A stretch of DNA of 64,000 nt, taken from NCBI GenBank assembly GCA_963702525.1, contig CAVPCY010000012.1, positions 51,515-115,514 on the forward strand. The letters are read 5' to 3'. Below are positions 52,407 to 62,245 of the stretch, one piece after another (within the stretch, counting starts at the first letter, position 1; each line of letters starts with the position of its first letter). The translations under genes were made by a program, and so were the position numbers. The notes under the pieces were generated by a model that had not been told where the DNA came from, did no database searches, and worked only from the letters and a program-made list of their open reading frames with translations. This stretch comes from CAVPCY01 sp963702525. Its GTDB lineage: Bacteria > Actinomycetota > Coriobacteriia > Anaerosomatales > PHET01.

Positions 52407-52436
52407 AAGCGCCGCCTCCGGGCGGCGCTTCTTTGT
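52407..52436 (+). terminator. Intrinsic terminator
   Basis: A ten-base perfect stem (AAGCGCCGCC pairing with GGCGGCGCTT) with a four-base TCCG loop is followed by a CTTTGTGCTT tail. It separates the membrane protein gene from the hydrogenase operon. Confidence 0.85.
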
Positions 52437-52542
52437 GCTTCGCTCAACCACTCGGCGGAATCCAGCTGGTCGGCTCTTGCGACAGGCAGCGTCAGTCTGT
52501 ACGGTGACCCGAGTTACCCAACATGAATACCGGGAGTGGACT

Positions 52543-53575
52543 ATGAGCTTGTTCTACTTGGAGGAGCGCGATTTCGACTCCTTCGTGGATACGCTCGTGC
52601 AAGTCACGCGCGTTGTCGGGCCCATCGCCAAGCGCCAGAAGTTCGTGTTCGGCGAGCTGACCTCGGCCGAGGACTTGCGCCTCGACTACGACGTCACCAT
52701 TCTGCCGCCCAAGAAGGTGTTCTTCCCGCCCAAGCAAGAGATCGCGCGCTTCGACGCGGACTCGGTGAGCGGCTGCATCGAGCCGGTCGACACGGTCCTG
52801 TCTGGGCGTACACCACTACGACGTGCGCGGGATCGACATGACGGACTTCCTGTTCCGGGAGCGCAACGAGGACTGGAACTACCTCGCACAGCGCGAGGCG
52901 ACGACGATCGTGGCCTCCAACGTCCAGAGCCTCGCCCCGCGAGCGTTCTGGGCGTCGATGCTCGACCGCAAGGCCCCCCAGGGCCACGACGCGTTTCTCA
53001 CCAAGATCGACGGCGGCTACGTGTTCGAGACGCGCACGCCCAAGGGCAAGGCACTGCTGGCGCACGGCGCCTTCCGCGACGCGACCTCCGATCAGATCGC
53101 CGCTGCCGAGACGGTCAACGCCAGCGTGCTCGGCCAGTGCCAGGAGCAACTGCCGTATTCGAGTGCCGAGATCGCCGCGAAGGTGCGCGAGTCGTTTGGC
53201 AACGAAGCGCTGTGGGACGAACTCTCGCTGGACTGCTTCAGCTGCGGTTCGTGCAACGTCGTGTGCCCCACGTGCTACTGCTTCGACATGCGCGACACGT
53301 GGGACCTCGACCAGATCTCGGGTGCGAGGACGCGCTACTGGGACGCGTGCCTCACCCGCGAATTCGCGGCGATCTCGATGCCTGGCGGCCTGAAGGAGAA
53401 CTTCCGCGAACACCACCAGTCGCGCTTCCGCCACCGGTTCATGCGCAAGGGCGCCTACCTCAACGAGAAGCTCGGCAGTCCGGCGTGCACGGGATGCGGG
53501 CGTTGCTCGATCGCGTGCACGGCCGACATCGCCGATCCGGTCCGCGTCATCAACACCATCATGGAGTGGTCCTGA
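52543..53575 (+). CDS. hydB: Group 3b [NiFe] hydrogenase beta subunit, iron-sulphur protein (one frameshift)
   Basis: First subunit of the cytosolic hydrogenase. The ATG at 52543 (MSLFYLEERDFD) follows CGGGAG. The N-terminal region FGELTSAEDLRLDY and ILPPKKVFFPPKQ is typical of the HydB/AsrA family. After a frame change near 52805 the rest is clean to 53575. The C-terminal half carries two four-cysteine sets: CFSCGSCNVVCPTCYCF and CTGCGRCSIACTADI, each likely to bind a 4Fe-4S cluster. The subunit passes electrons between the flavin subunit and the hydrogenase small subunit. AsrA of sulphite reductases is a relative, but the neighbours HydG, HydD and HydA identify the hydrogenase. The stop overlaps the next ATG. 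Confidence 0.9.
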
Positions 53576-54444
53576 TGCCCAACGAATCCGTCGTGCAGAA
53601 CGACACCCACGAGTGCGAGTGCGCCAACCACGAGAGCCTCTTCCTGCCGCGCGAGGCCAAGATCCTCCACACGCATCAGCCCACCAGCACCGAGAAGCAC
53701 TTCACGCTGCAGTTCGCCGACGGCTCGCCGCTGAAGTTCCAGCCGGGCCAGATCCTCGAGGTCGGCGTGATGGGCTACGGCGAGATACCCATCGGCATCG
53801 CCAGCTCTCCCACGCGCACCAACACCTTCGAGATCGTGGTGCGCAAGGTGGGCCGCGTCTCCACGGCGATCAACAACAAGCAGGTGGGTGACTCGCTGTG
53901 GGTCCGCGGTCCTCTCGGCCACGGCTTCGACCTCGATGCCCTGCGCGGCCAAGACGTGCTCGTGGTGGCAGGTGGAATCGGCATCTGCCCCACGCGAAGC
54001 CTCATCCAGTACATCGCCGACCAGCGCGACGACTTCGGGCGCTTCGTGCTCTTCTACGGCGCGCGCGACCCGCTCCAGCTCCTGTTCCCCGAGGACCGGG
54101 GGGTCTGGCGGGCCACGCACGGCATCGAGTACCACGAGACGGTGGACCGCGCCGACGTCTCCTGGACGGGCAACGTCGGCGTGATCACCACGCTCTTCCG
54201 CAACACGCAGCTCTCCGAGGACACGCGAGTCATCATCTGCGGCCCGCCGGTGATGTTCGAGTTCGTCATCCGCGAGCTCGATGAGGCCGGCATCAAGCGC
54301 GAGAACATCTACGTCGACCTCGAGCGCCGCATGAAGTGCGGCGTGGGCAAGTGCGGCCACTGCCAGATCAACGACAAGTACTGCTGCATCGACGGCCCGG
54401 TGTTCACGTTCGCCGCGATCCAAGAGCTTGAGGAGGCGATCTAG
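53575..54444 (+). CDS. hydG: Group 3b [NiFe] hydrogenase gamma subunit, FAD/NAD(P)-binding
   Basis: Intact at 289 residues. The flavodoxin-reductase fold starts after a cysteine-containing N terminus. IGIASSP is the FAD region, and VAGGIGICPTRSLIQYI is the NAD(P)-binding loop, with FYGARDP and CGPPVMFEF further on. CGVGKCGHC with a following cysteine pair near residue 265 binds the 2Fe-2S cluster, as in dihydroorotate dehydrogenase electron-transfer subunits. The subunit exchanges hydride with NADPH or NADH. The ATG overlaps the previous stop by one base (TGATG). Confidence 0.93.
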   Translation: MPNESVVQNDTHECECANHESLFLPREAKILHTHQPTSTEKHFTLQFADGSPLKFQPGQILEVGVMGYGEIPIGIASSPTRTNTFEIVVRKVGRVSTAINNKQVGDSLWVRGPLGHGFDLDALRGQDVLVVAGGIGICPTRSLIQYIADQRDDFGRFVLFYGARDPLQLLFPEDRGVWRATHGIEYHETVDRADVSWTGNVGVITTLFRNTQLSEDTRVIICGPPVMFEFVIRELDEAGIKRENIYVDLERRMKCGVGKCGHCQINDKYCCIDGPVFTFAAIQELEEAI

Positions 54445-54445
54445 C

Positions 54446-55198
54446 ATGCCCGAGACCCGGAAGCCCACCGTCGCCTTCTTCGACTTCGCGTCGTGCGAGG
54501 GCTGCCAGATCGAGTTCACCAACTACGGCGATGGGGCGATTCTCGAGCTCCTGAACCACGTCGACATCGTCGAGTTCCGCGAAGCGATGACCGAGACGAC
54601 CTCGGGGCGCATCGACATCGCGTTCGTCGAAGGCAGCTTCACCCGGGAGGAAGACCGCGCGCGCCTGGAGGAGATCCGTCGCCGGGCCCGGACGGTCGTC
54701 GCCTACGGCGCGTGCGCGTGCACCGGCGGTATCAACGCGCTCAAGAACCACCAGGACGACTTCGCCGAGTGCGTGTACGGCGACGACGCTCGAATGCCAC
54801 ATCTGCGCAGTGGCACCGCTCGGCCCATCTCGGCGGCGATCCAGGTCGACCACGAGGTCATGGGCTGCCCGATCAACAAGGACGAGCTGCTCAACGTCAT
54901 ATCCAACCTGCTGCACGGCACGATGTACGTGGCGCCGACGTATCCGGTATGCGTGCAGTGCAAGCGGCGCGAGACGATCTGCCGCTACGACGAGGGCGAC
55001 CACTGCATGGGCCAGGTCGCGCGTGCCGGATGCGGCGCGCCGTGCCCGGCGCACGGCATCCCGTGCGAGGCGTGCCGCGGCTTCGTCGACGACGCGAACC
55101 TGCTCGCTCTCGAGAAGGTGCTCGTGGAGCGCGCGGGTTTCTCGCAGAAGCGCGCGGTCAGCAAGTCCCGCATGTTCACGGCGAATCTGAGGAGCTAG
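54446..55198 (+). CDS. hydD: Group 3b [NiFe] hydrogenase delta (small) subunit
   Basis: Intact at 250 residues, one base after the previous stop. The proximal cluster is bound by CEGC (residues 17-20), the cysteine in GACAC and GCPIN, as in the NuoB/hydrogenase small subunit fold. Additional cysteines in VCVQCKRRETIC and CGAPCPAHGIPCEAC are typical of the longer group 3b small subunits and probably bind two more clusters. It links HydB to the large subunit. No twin-arginine signal is seen, so the enzyme is cytoplasmic. Confidence 0.93.
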   Translation: MPETRKPTVAFFDFASCEGCQIEFTNYGDGAILELLNHVDIVEFREAMTETTSGRIDIAFVEGSFTREEDRARLEEIRRRARTVVAYGACACTGGINALKNHQDDFAECVYGDDARMPHLRSGTARPISAAIQVDHEVMGCPINKDELLNVISNLLHGTMYVAPTYPVCVQCKRRETICRYDEGDHCMGQVARAGCGAPCPAHGIPCEACRGFVDDANLLALEKVLVERAGFSQKRAVSKSRMFTANLRS

Positions 55199-55204
55199 CG
55201 CCGC

Positions 55205-56497
55205 ATGGGCAACAACATCCTCATCGACGTCCACCACATCACCCGGGTCGAGGGTCACGGCAACATCGCGATCGAGGTCAACGACGGCGTGGTCGAGCGC
55301 TGCGAGTGGCAGGTTCCCGAGGCGCCCCGCTTCTTCGAGGCGATGGTGCGGGGCCGTCACTACTCCGAGGTCGCCCGCATCACGAGCCGCATCTGCGGCA
55401 TCTGCTCGATCGGTCACACGCTCGCCTCGGTGAAGGCGACCGAGGCCGCGCTCGGCATCGAGGTCACGCCTCAGACGAAGAAGCTCCGCACGCTGCTCAA
55501 GCACGCCGAGAACTTCGACAGCCACGTGCTGCACGTCTACGTGCTCGTCGCGCCGGATCTTCTCGGCGCTCCGTCGGCGTTCGCGCTCGTTCCCACGCAT
55601 GCCGAGGTCGTCGCGCGCGCGCTGCGCCTCAAGCGCCTCGCGCACGAGTGGGGTTCGCTCATCGGCGGGCGTACGACGCACCCCACGACCGTGCTGCCCG
55701 GCGGCTTCTCGAAGGTCCCCACGGTCGCCGAGCTCACGGCGATGCGCGACAAGCTCGCGGCCGCCGTGCCCGACCTCGAGGCGACGCTCGAGACGATCGC
55801 CGCGCTCGCGCCGGCCATCCCGGCGTTCGACCGCCCCACCGAGTACATGGCCGTGACGTCGGACGAGGAGTACGGACTCTACGACGGCTACGTGCAGACG
55901 ATCCTCGCTGACGGCAGCCGCGCGCGCTACGAGGTCGCCGACTATCGCAGCTGCACCAACGAGTACGTCTCGCCGCAGTCCACCGCGAAGTACACCAAGA
56001 ACCGCCTCGACAGCTACGCGGCTGGCGCGCTCGCGCGCTTCAACGTCAACTACGACCAGCTGCACCCGGAGGCCAAGAAGGTCGCCGAGTCGCTGGGCAT
56101 GAGTCCGGTGTGCACCAATCCGTACTTCAACTCGGTGGCCCAGGTCGTCGAGATCGTGCACTCCGCCTACGAGGGCCTGCGCCTGTTCGACGAGCTGATC
56201 GCCGAGGGCGTGACCGAGGAGCCGCTGGTTCAGCCCACGCGGTTCGGCACCGGCGCCTCGGCAGTCGAGGTCCCGCGCGGCATCCTGTTCCACGAGTACA
56301 CCTACGACGACGAAGGCACGTGCACCGAAGCGAACTGCATCATCCCCACCAACCAGAACCACGCCAACATCCAGGCCGACTTCGACGCGCTGCTGCCCGA
56401 GCTTCTGGCCGCAGACAAGGCCGAGGACGAGATACGGCAGGCGTTCGAGATGCTCGTGCGCGCGTACGACCCGTGCATCTCGTGCTCGACGCACTAG
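55205..56497 (+). CDS. hydA: Group 3b [NiFe] hydrogenase alpha (large) subunit
   Basis: Intact at 430 residues, 6 bases after HydD. The catalytic metal site is bound by RICGIC (residues 62-67) and by DPCISCSTH at the very C terminus (424, 427 and the final His430). Usually the large subunit has a short extension after this histidine that a maturation protease removes; none is encoded here, since the stop follows the histidine directly. YEVADYRSCTNEYVS and RFGTGASAVEVPRG are typical of group 3b. The complex reversibly couples H2 oxidation to NAD(P)+ reduction and can also reduce sulphur in some archaea. Confidence 0.94.
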   Translation: MGNNILIDVHHITRVEGHGNIAIEVNDGVVERCEWQVPEAPRFFEAMVRGRHYSEVARITSRICGICSIGHTLASVKATEAALGIEVTPQTKKLRTLLKHAENFDSHVLHVYVLVAPDLLGAPSAFALVPTHAEVVARALRLKRLAHEWGSLIGGRTTHPTTVLPGGFSKVPTVAELTAMRDKLAAAVPDLEATLETIAALAPAIPAFDRPTEYMAVTSDEEYGLYDGYVQTILADGSRARYEVADYRSCTNEYVSPQSTAKYTKNRLDSYAAGALARFNVNYDQLHPEAKKVAESLGMSPVCTNPYFNSVAQVVEIVHSAYEGLRLFDELIAEGVTEEPLVQPTRFGTGASAVEVPRGILFHEYTYDDEGTCTEANCIIPTNQNHANIQADFDALLPELLAADKAEDEIRQAFEMLVRAYDPCISCSTH

Positions 56498-56606
56498 CCG
56501 AGATCGAGCAGGTGCTCCTCCCTGCGAACGTCGTATGCTTGCACGGTCGTCGGCAGTCTCACCGATTCTCGAAGCGTGGAAGGCCGTTCTCGAGGAGGGG
56601 CCACTA

Positions 56607-58158
56607 GTGGTGGCGCGTGCGTCAAAGAAGCGAGCATCGAAGCCAGCGGCCACGCCCTCGAAGAGTGTGCGCGTCACCTCGAAGCGTAGCTCTCGCCCTT
56701 GTCGGTGCCGCGACCCTGTCGCTCCTCGCGTACCTTTGCGTTTCCTTCGGGCTCTTCGCTCTTCAACCCATCTGGCTGATCACGCCCGCCGCCGCGCTGG
56801 TGATCGGTGCGTCAGCCGCTCTGGCGACTGGCGCAGCATGGCCGGTCGCGGGCGCAGGCAGCGCCATCGGGGCGGCATTCGGGGCCCTGGTCAATCCGTC
56901 GCTTGTGACCGCCGCATCCCCCGCGGCCGGGACGCCAGTCGGCTCGGCTGCGATCGCAGCGATTCTGGTCGGTGCCGCCTCGGCGCTGACCGCCTGGCTG
57001 CTGGAGCAGATTCCCGACAGGCGCCGCGGAGAATGGATAGGTGCACTCGTGTTGTTGGCGGTGCTTCTCGTCGGCCTCTGGGGTTCGACGGTGGCGCTGA
57101 AGTCCGGGATCATCGGTGCCGTTGGAGAGCCGCTGGACCAGGTGCTGTCCGTGAGGCCGACCCTAGGGGACACCTGGGAGGACTACAAGGTCTACCTCCA
57201 GCTGTACCACGACGTCAACGAGGGGAAGCCCTACTACGACTCGGTTCTCGCGATCTTCCGAGCAGATCCGAATCGGGGCAACCAGCCGCCGCCGGGTGTG
57301 GTCGGCTACCGCCTCCCGACCATGTACTACCTGTGGCGAGTGGTGCCGCGCGCGCAAGACCTGCCGTTTGCCTTCCTGCCGTTGGCGGCACTCGCGGTGG
57401 TGTCGTCGCTTCTTCTGGCTACAGAGCTGACTCGGCCCGGCGTTGCTGTTCTCGCGCCGATCATCGTCGCGCCGACCTTTCTCTATCTTGCGACGACGAC
57501 ATACGTGACGTTCGTCGACGCATGGGCGATCCCCTTCGCGCTGCTTGGTGTCGCGCTGTTGGTGACCTCGGTCCTTCGTGACTCACGCGGCTTGCTCTGG
57601 GCTGCCGTGTCGGCCTGTCTTGTCGGCGCGCTGTTCAGGGAGATACTCATCTATCCGATGCTGTTTGCGCTCGCCAGCACCCTGCTCCTGCCGAGGGGTG
57701 GGCGCTGGCGCGAGGCATGGCCATGGCTCGTGGGGATCGCAGCCTTCGGGGCAGCCTACGCGGCCCACGTCGTCGCGGTTGCCGGGCGCACGTCGAGCGG
57801 GCGCGGCAGCCTCTGGCTTCGCGGCGGCTGGGGGCATTTCGTCGCGACGGTGCGGTTCTTCGAAGGACCGTTCGGGGCCAAACCCTGGCTGCTCCCTGCT
57901 CTCATCGCGGTAGGCATTCTGGGGGCGGCCATCACGTGGCGGCGCCGGGGCAGGGTCGGAGCGTTTCTGACGGCGGTGACCGCCATTCCGCTCGCGGGCT
58001 TTCTCGTCGTTGGCAACGGCGGCATGCTCGATACCGGGCAGCTCATGGGCTACTGGGCGATCCTCGTCGTCCCGGTCGCCCTCAGCCTGGTTCCTGTCGC
58101 GGTCGACCGGGTCCTCGAGGCCGCAGGAGTTGCAGAAGGCGCGCGGCCATCCGGCTAG
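56607..58158 (+). CDS. Multispanning membrane protein of GT-C-like topology (one frameshift)
   Basis: The GTG at 56607 is behind GAGGAGGGG; a basic lysine-rich N terminus (ASKKRASKPAATPSKSVR) is joined by a frame change near 56690 to twelve or so hydrophobic helices up to 58158. The first large outside loop contains DYKVYLQLYHDVNEGKPYYDS, an acidic and aromatic segment similar to the donor-binding loop of DUF2029/GT87 mannosyltransferases. QPPPGVVGYRLPTMYYLWR follows. No signature can be stated with certainty; a sugar transferase using a polyprenyl-phosphate donor is the best guess. It follows the hydrogenase operon by 109 bases but has no obvious link to it. Confidence 0.7.
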
Positions 58159-58234
58159 GCGCGGCATGCATCCTACGGCCAGCGGCGAACAGCCCGCGGG
58201 AGGGTGGGCGCCCGTGCGGCCCGCTTGAGCCGCG

Positions 58235-60887
58235 CTACGCCAGCGTCAGCCGCACGGTGGTCACCGAGTCGCAGGTCTCCCCGATGACGAAGCCGAGCGA
58301 CGACGCCACCCGCAGCATGCGGTGATTCGAGGCGTTGATGTAGCCGGTGACCTCGGTGAACTTCTTCTCCTGCGCTATGCCGATGATGACGTCCATCAGC
58401 TTCGAGCCCAGGCCTCGGCCTTGGAACTCGTCGTGCACCATCACGGCGAACTCGCCCCTGCCACCCGCCGCCTCGCTAGTGAGCCGACTCGCTCCGATAA
58501 TACGCCGCTCGCCGTCGCGATTGAGCTCGGCGACGATCGCAATCTCCCGGTCGTAGTCGATGTTGGTCAGCCGCACCAACATGTCGTGGGTGATGCTGGA
58601 GATGTTGCTCAAGAAGCGGTCGCGCAACGTGGCGTCCGACACCGTTGCGAGCAGCTCGCGGATGAGAGGCTCGTCCTCGGGTCGGATGGGCCGGAGCATC
58701 ACTTCGGTCCCGTCGGTGAGCTGCCACGGGCTTATGTAGCGGGTGGGGTAGGGGGTTATCACCAAGTGCGCATGCGCCGAGTCGCCCCGCAAAGCGTCCG
58801 TGTCGAGGATGATGCGCGCATCGACCGCACATGCCTGTCCCTCGGAGATGACGACCGGGTTGATGGTTATCTGGGCGATCTCGGGGAAGTCCACGACGAT
58901 GTTCGAAAGAACGGTGAGCAGCTCCTCGAGCTGGCCCGTGAGCGAAGCGGCGTCGTCGGACTCGTCTAGGATCGCCGGTAGATGCGGGTCTCCTCCATCA
59001 TGCGGCGTGCGAGTGTCTGGTTGAGCGGGGGCAGGCCCACCGAGAAGTCCGCTAGGCCTTCTGCGGCGACTCCGCCGGAGCCGAACACGATCACGGACCC
59101 GAACTGCCCGTCCTTCTTCATCCCGAGTATCAGCTCGTAGTCGACCTTGCGTACCATCCGCTCGACCGAGACACCCTCGACGGTCGCGCTCGGTGAGCCC
59201 GCCTCCACGTTCGAGAGCAAGCGTCGTACGCCGCCCTCAGGTCCGCAGGCGAGCACACGCCGAGTTCGACCCCACCCACCTCGGACTTGTGAGTGATCTG
59301 GTACGCGACCACCTTGAGTGCCGTTGGGTAGCCGAGCTCGTCAGCTGCGACGAGCGCTTCCTCGACGCTGCCAACGGTCCTTTGCTCGGCCACGGGGAAC
59401 CCGTAAGTGGAGATGAACCGCTTCGACTCCGCCTCGGTCAGCATCGCGATTCCGGTCCGCTCGGCCCTGCGCAGCATCGCCTTCAGGTTCTGCTTGGGTG
59501 GCGCGACGTCGATGGGCAGCTCGGCGGGTGTCTCGTAGAGGAGCTCGAGGTTTCGCGTGTACTGGTACATGTTCATGTAGCGCGAACGGCGTCTTCGGGG
59601 GTGGTGTGGCACGGCACGTCGGCGTTCTTGAAATCTCTCGCGCCGCCGCGACGTTCTCGCCACCCATCAGAACCGCGATCACCGGCTTGCGCTGGGCCTT
59701 CACCAAGTCGATGACTCGCGCGGCCATGTCGTCGGGGCGTGCGTTGCCCTGCGGGGCGCACATGACGATCAGGCCGTTGACCTCGGGTCGCCCAGACACC
59801 CGCTCACCGCGAGGGCGAATCGCTCGCTCGTCGCGTCTCCGAGCACGTCGACTGGGTTGTCGTGGTTCCAGTAGGGGGGCAACGCTTCATCGAGCAGGTC
59901 CATCGTGGGCCGGGAGAGAGCGGCAAGCCTCCCGCCGTGCTCGAGCAAGGACGCCCGCGCCATCAGGCCCAGTCCGCCGGCGTTCGTGACGACGGCGACG
60001 CCGGGACCGGACGGGAGCCGGCGCGAGTCGAGCACCTCCGCCGCGTGGAACAGGTCGGCTACCTCTTCGACCCGCAAGGCGCCGGCGCGCTTGAATGCGG
60101 CGTCGTACACCTCGTCGTCACCCGTCCACGAACCGGTATGTGTCAGCGCGGCGCGTGCGCTCTCGGCCGTCCTTCCCGGCTTGAGCACGATGATCGGCTT
60201 GCTGCGGGCAAAGCCACGGGCGGCGCTCATGAAGCGTCGTGCGTCGCCCACGTTCTCCATGTAGATCAGGATGCTGCGGGTGTATCGGTCCTCGCCGAGA
60301 AAGTCGATGAGATCGGCGAAGCCGACGTCGACCATCCCCCCCATCGAGGCGAAGAAGGAGAACCCGACGTGTGAGCTCACCGCCCAGTCGAGCATCGCCG
60401 TACCGATCGCCGCACTCTGCGAGATCAGCGCTATGTTGCCGGCCGCCGGCTGTGCGGTGAGCAGTGAGGCGTTCAGCCCTGCGCCCGGCCTCAGGAAGCC
60501 CAGGCAGTTGGGGCCGAGCACACGCATCCGCGAGCCACGCAGCGCTTCTCGGATCTGGCTCTCGAGCGCGAGACCTTCGGCACCCGTCTCGCCGAAGCCC
60601 GCGGACACGATCACGCACCCTTGGACGCCTGCCTCGGCACACTCGCGTACGACGCCGGGGACGGTGGGAGCGGGGGTGGCGATGACGGCCAGGTCGACAG
60701 GCTCCGGAGCGCCGGAGATGCTTGGCAGGCAGTCAAGACCCCGGACGGTATCGTGGTTGGGGTTCACGGGGAACACCGTCACGCCCCGCGAGCCAAGCAG
60801 GTTGTCCATGAGGATGCCGCCTACCGCGCCCTCGGCCTCTGTGGCACCGATAAGCGCGACCGTCTTGGGGTCCATCATCCTTCTCAC
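58235..60887 (-). CDS. Acyl-CoA synthetase (ADP-forming) fused to a GNAT acetyltransferase, Pat-like (frameshifted)
   Basis: About 880 residues. The GTG at 60887 follows GGAGG. The N-terminal CoA-binding domain (VALIGATEAEGAVGGILMDNL) leads to a CoA-ligase/succinyl-CoA synthetase-like domain (NCLGFLRPGAG, LISQSAAIG). It contains the LTHTGSWTGDDEVYDAAFKRAG histidine segment thought to carry phosphate. After breaks near 59800, 59640 and 59240 comes the ATP-grasp domain (PTALKVVAYQITHKSEVGGVELGV, VFGSGGVAAEGL). After another near 58930, the C-terminal GNAT domain has EFQGRGLGSKLMDVII, the acetyl-CoA-binding loop. Such fusions are the protein lysine acetyltransferases Pat/PatZ, which silence acetyl-CoA synthetase. 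A true acetate-activating enzyme remains possible. It is divergent from the acuC-type gene. Confidence 0.85.
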
Positions 60888-61031
60888 CGGCAGCACCTCC
60901 GACGCCGAGTATATGCCCCTGGCTGGTTGCGTTGACCGTTGCCGAGGACAGCGATTCGCACAACCCTGACGCATCTCAGGCACAATGGGCGGGGCCGATC
61001 GAGCACGTCACGTCAGACCCCGGAGGCGGGA

Positions 61032-62191
61032 TTGAGCCAAACTGCACTCATATGGGATCCGCGCTTGGCCGACTATGACCTTGGCGACGGGCATCCGCTG
61101 AATCCGATTCGGCTCGTGCTCGCCACGAGTCTCATGGATTCGCTCGGGCTGCTCGGCCCGGGTATCGTCTTGGCGCCCGACGAAGCCAGCGAAGACCAAC
61201 TGCGTCTCGTTCACTCGGCCGGCTACATCGAGGCGGTGCGTCACGCCGGAGACTGGGCGTCGGACTTCCGACCTCACATGGGCCTGGGGACAGAGGACAA
61301 CCCCGTCTATCCCGGCATGCACGAGGTCGCGGCGCTCACCTGTGGCGGGTCGATTCTTGCGATGAGCGAGGTCCTGTCCGGTCGCCGCATTCGCGCTCTC
61401 TCGATTGCAGGAGGCATGCACCACGCACACAAGGCCCGCGCCGCCGGCTTCTCGATCTACAACGACGCGGCCGTGGCCATCGCTGTCGCGCTTGAGCAGA
61501 ACCCGGTCTGCGGGTGCTCTACCTCGACATCGACGCGCATCACGGTGACGGGGTTCAGGAGACGTTCGCGGGATCGAGCCAGGTGCTCACGATCTCGATT
61601 CACGAAAGCGGAGTGTACGCGTTTCCCGGTACCGGCTTTCCGGGTGAAGTGGGCTACGGCAGCGGCGAGGGCTTCTCGGCGAACGTGCCCCTTCCCAGTC
61701 TCGCGACTGACGAGTGCTTCGAACTGGCGTTCGAACGGGTCGTGGTTCCGCTCGCGCGTGCGTTTCGCCCAGACATCATCGTGGCCCAGGTCGGAGTCGA
61801 CGCTCACTATGCCGACCCCCAAACCGAGCTCGGCATGACTCTGCAGGGCTATCGCGCACTCGTTGGCAAGACGATCTCGCTGGCCGACGAGCTGTGCGCC
61901 GGTCGTCTGGTGGCACTGGGCGGCGGTGGATACCATGCCGTCGAAGTCGTTCCGCTGGCGTGGGCGTGGGTGCTCGCCGAACTCGGCGGCATGCACCTCG
62001 GCGACGAGGTGCCCGAGGAATGGCGCGCGTCGACTCGCTCGATGCTGGGGGTGGAGCCGCCGACGAGCATGGGCGAGCGCGACTGCTTCAGCCTGCCTGC
62101 AGAGACTTCAGCGAAGGTACTGGCTGCGACCGCCGAGACCATCAAGCAGACCCGCGCGGCGGTGTTTCCCGCTCACGGGCTGGAGCCGTAG
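61032..62191 (+). CDS. acuC: Histone deacetylase family protein, acetoin utilisation AcuC type (one frameshift)
   Basis: Zinc-dependent deacylase. A TTG at 61032 is preceded by GGAGGCGGGA and gives the start (LSQTALIWDPRL). HPLNPIRL is the family N-terminal helix. GGMHHAHKARAAGFSIYND contains the catalytic histidine pair, and after a one-base frame change near 61515 YLDIDAHHGDGVQE supplies zinc-binding Asp and His. GVDAHYADP and GGGGYH complete the active site. About 385 residues, normal. In Bacillus AcuC deacetylates and reactivates acetyl-CoA synthetase. Here it is divergent from a Pat-like acetyltransferase, with 144 bases for both promoters. Confidence 0.92.
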
Positions 62192-62245
62192 CGTCTATCG
62201 GTCGGCACGCCGAGGCCCGCGGCGCCCGGGACACTCGCCCCGGGT

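Noticed and set aside
54404..56677. A 757-codon open frame on the minus strand opposite the hydrogenase small and large subunit genes
   Set aside because: It is the antisense shadow of G/C-rich third positions; its translation is arginine, aspartate and valine-rich with no motif, while the plus-strand frames are well-known subunits.
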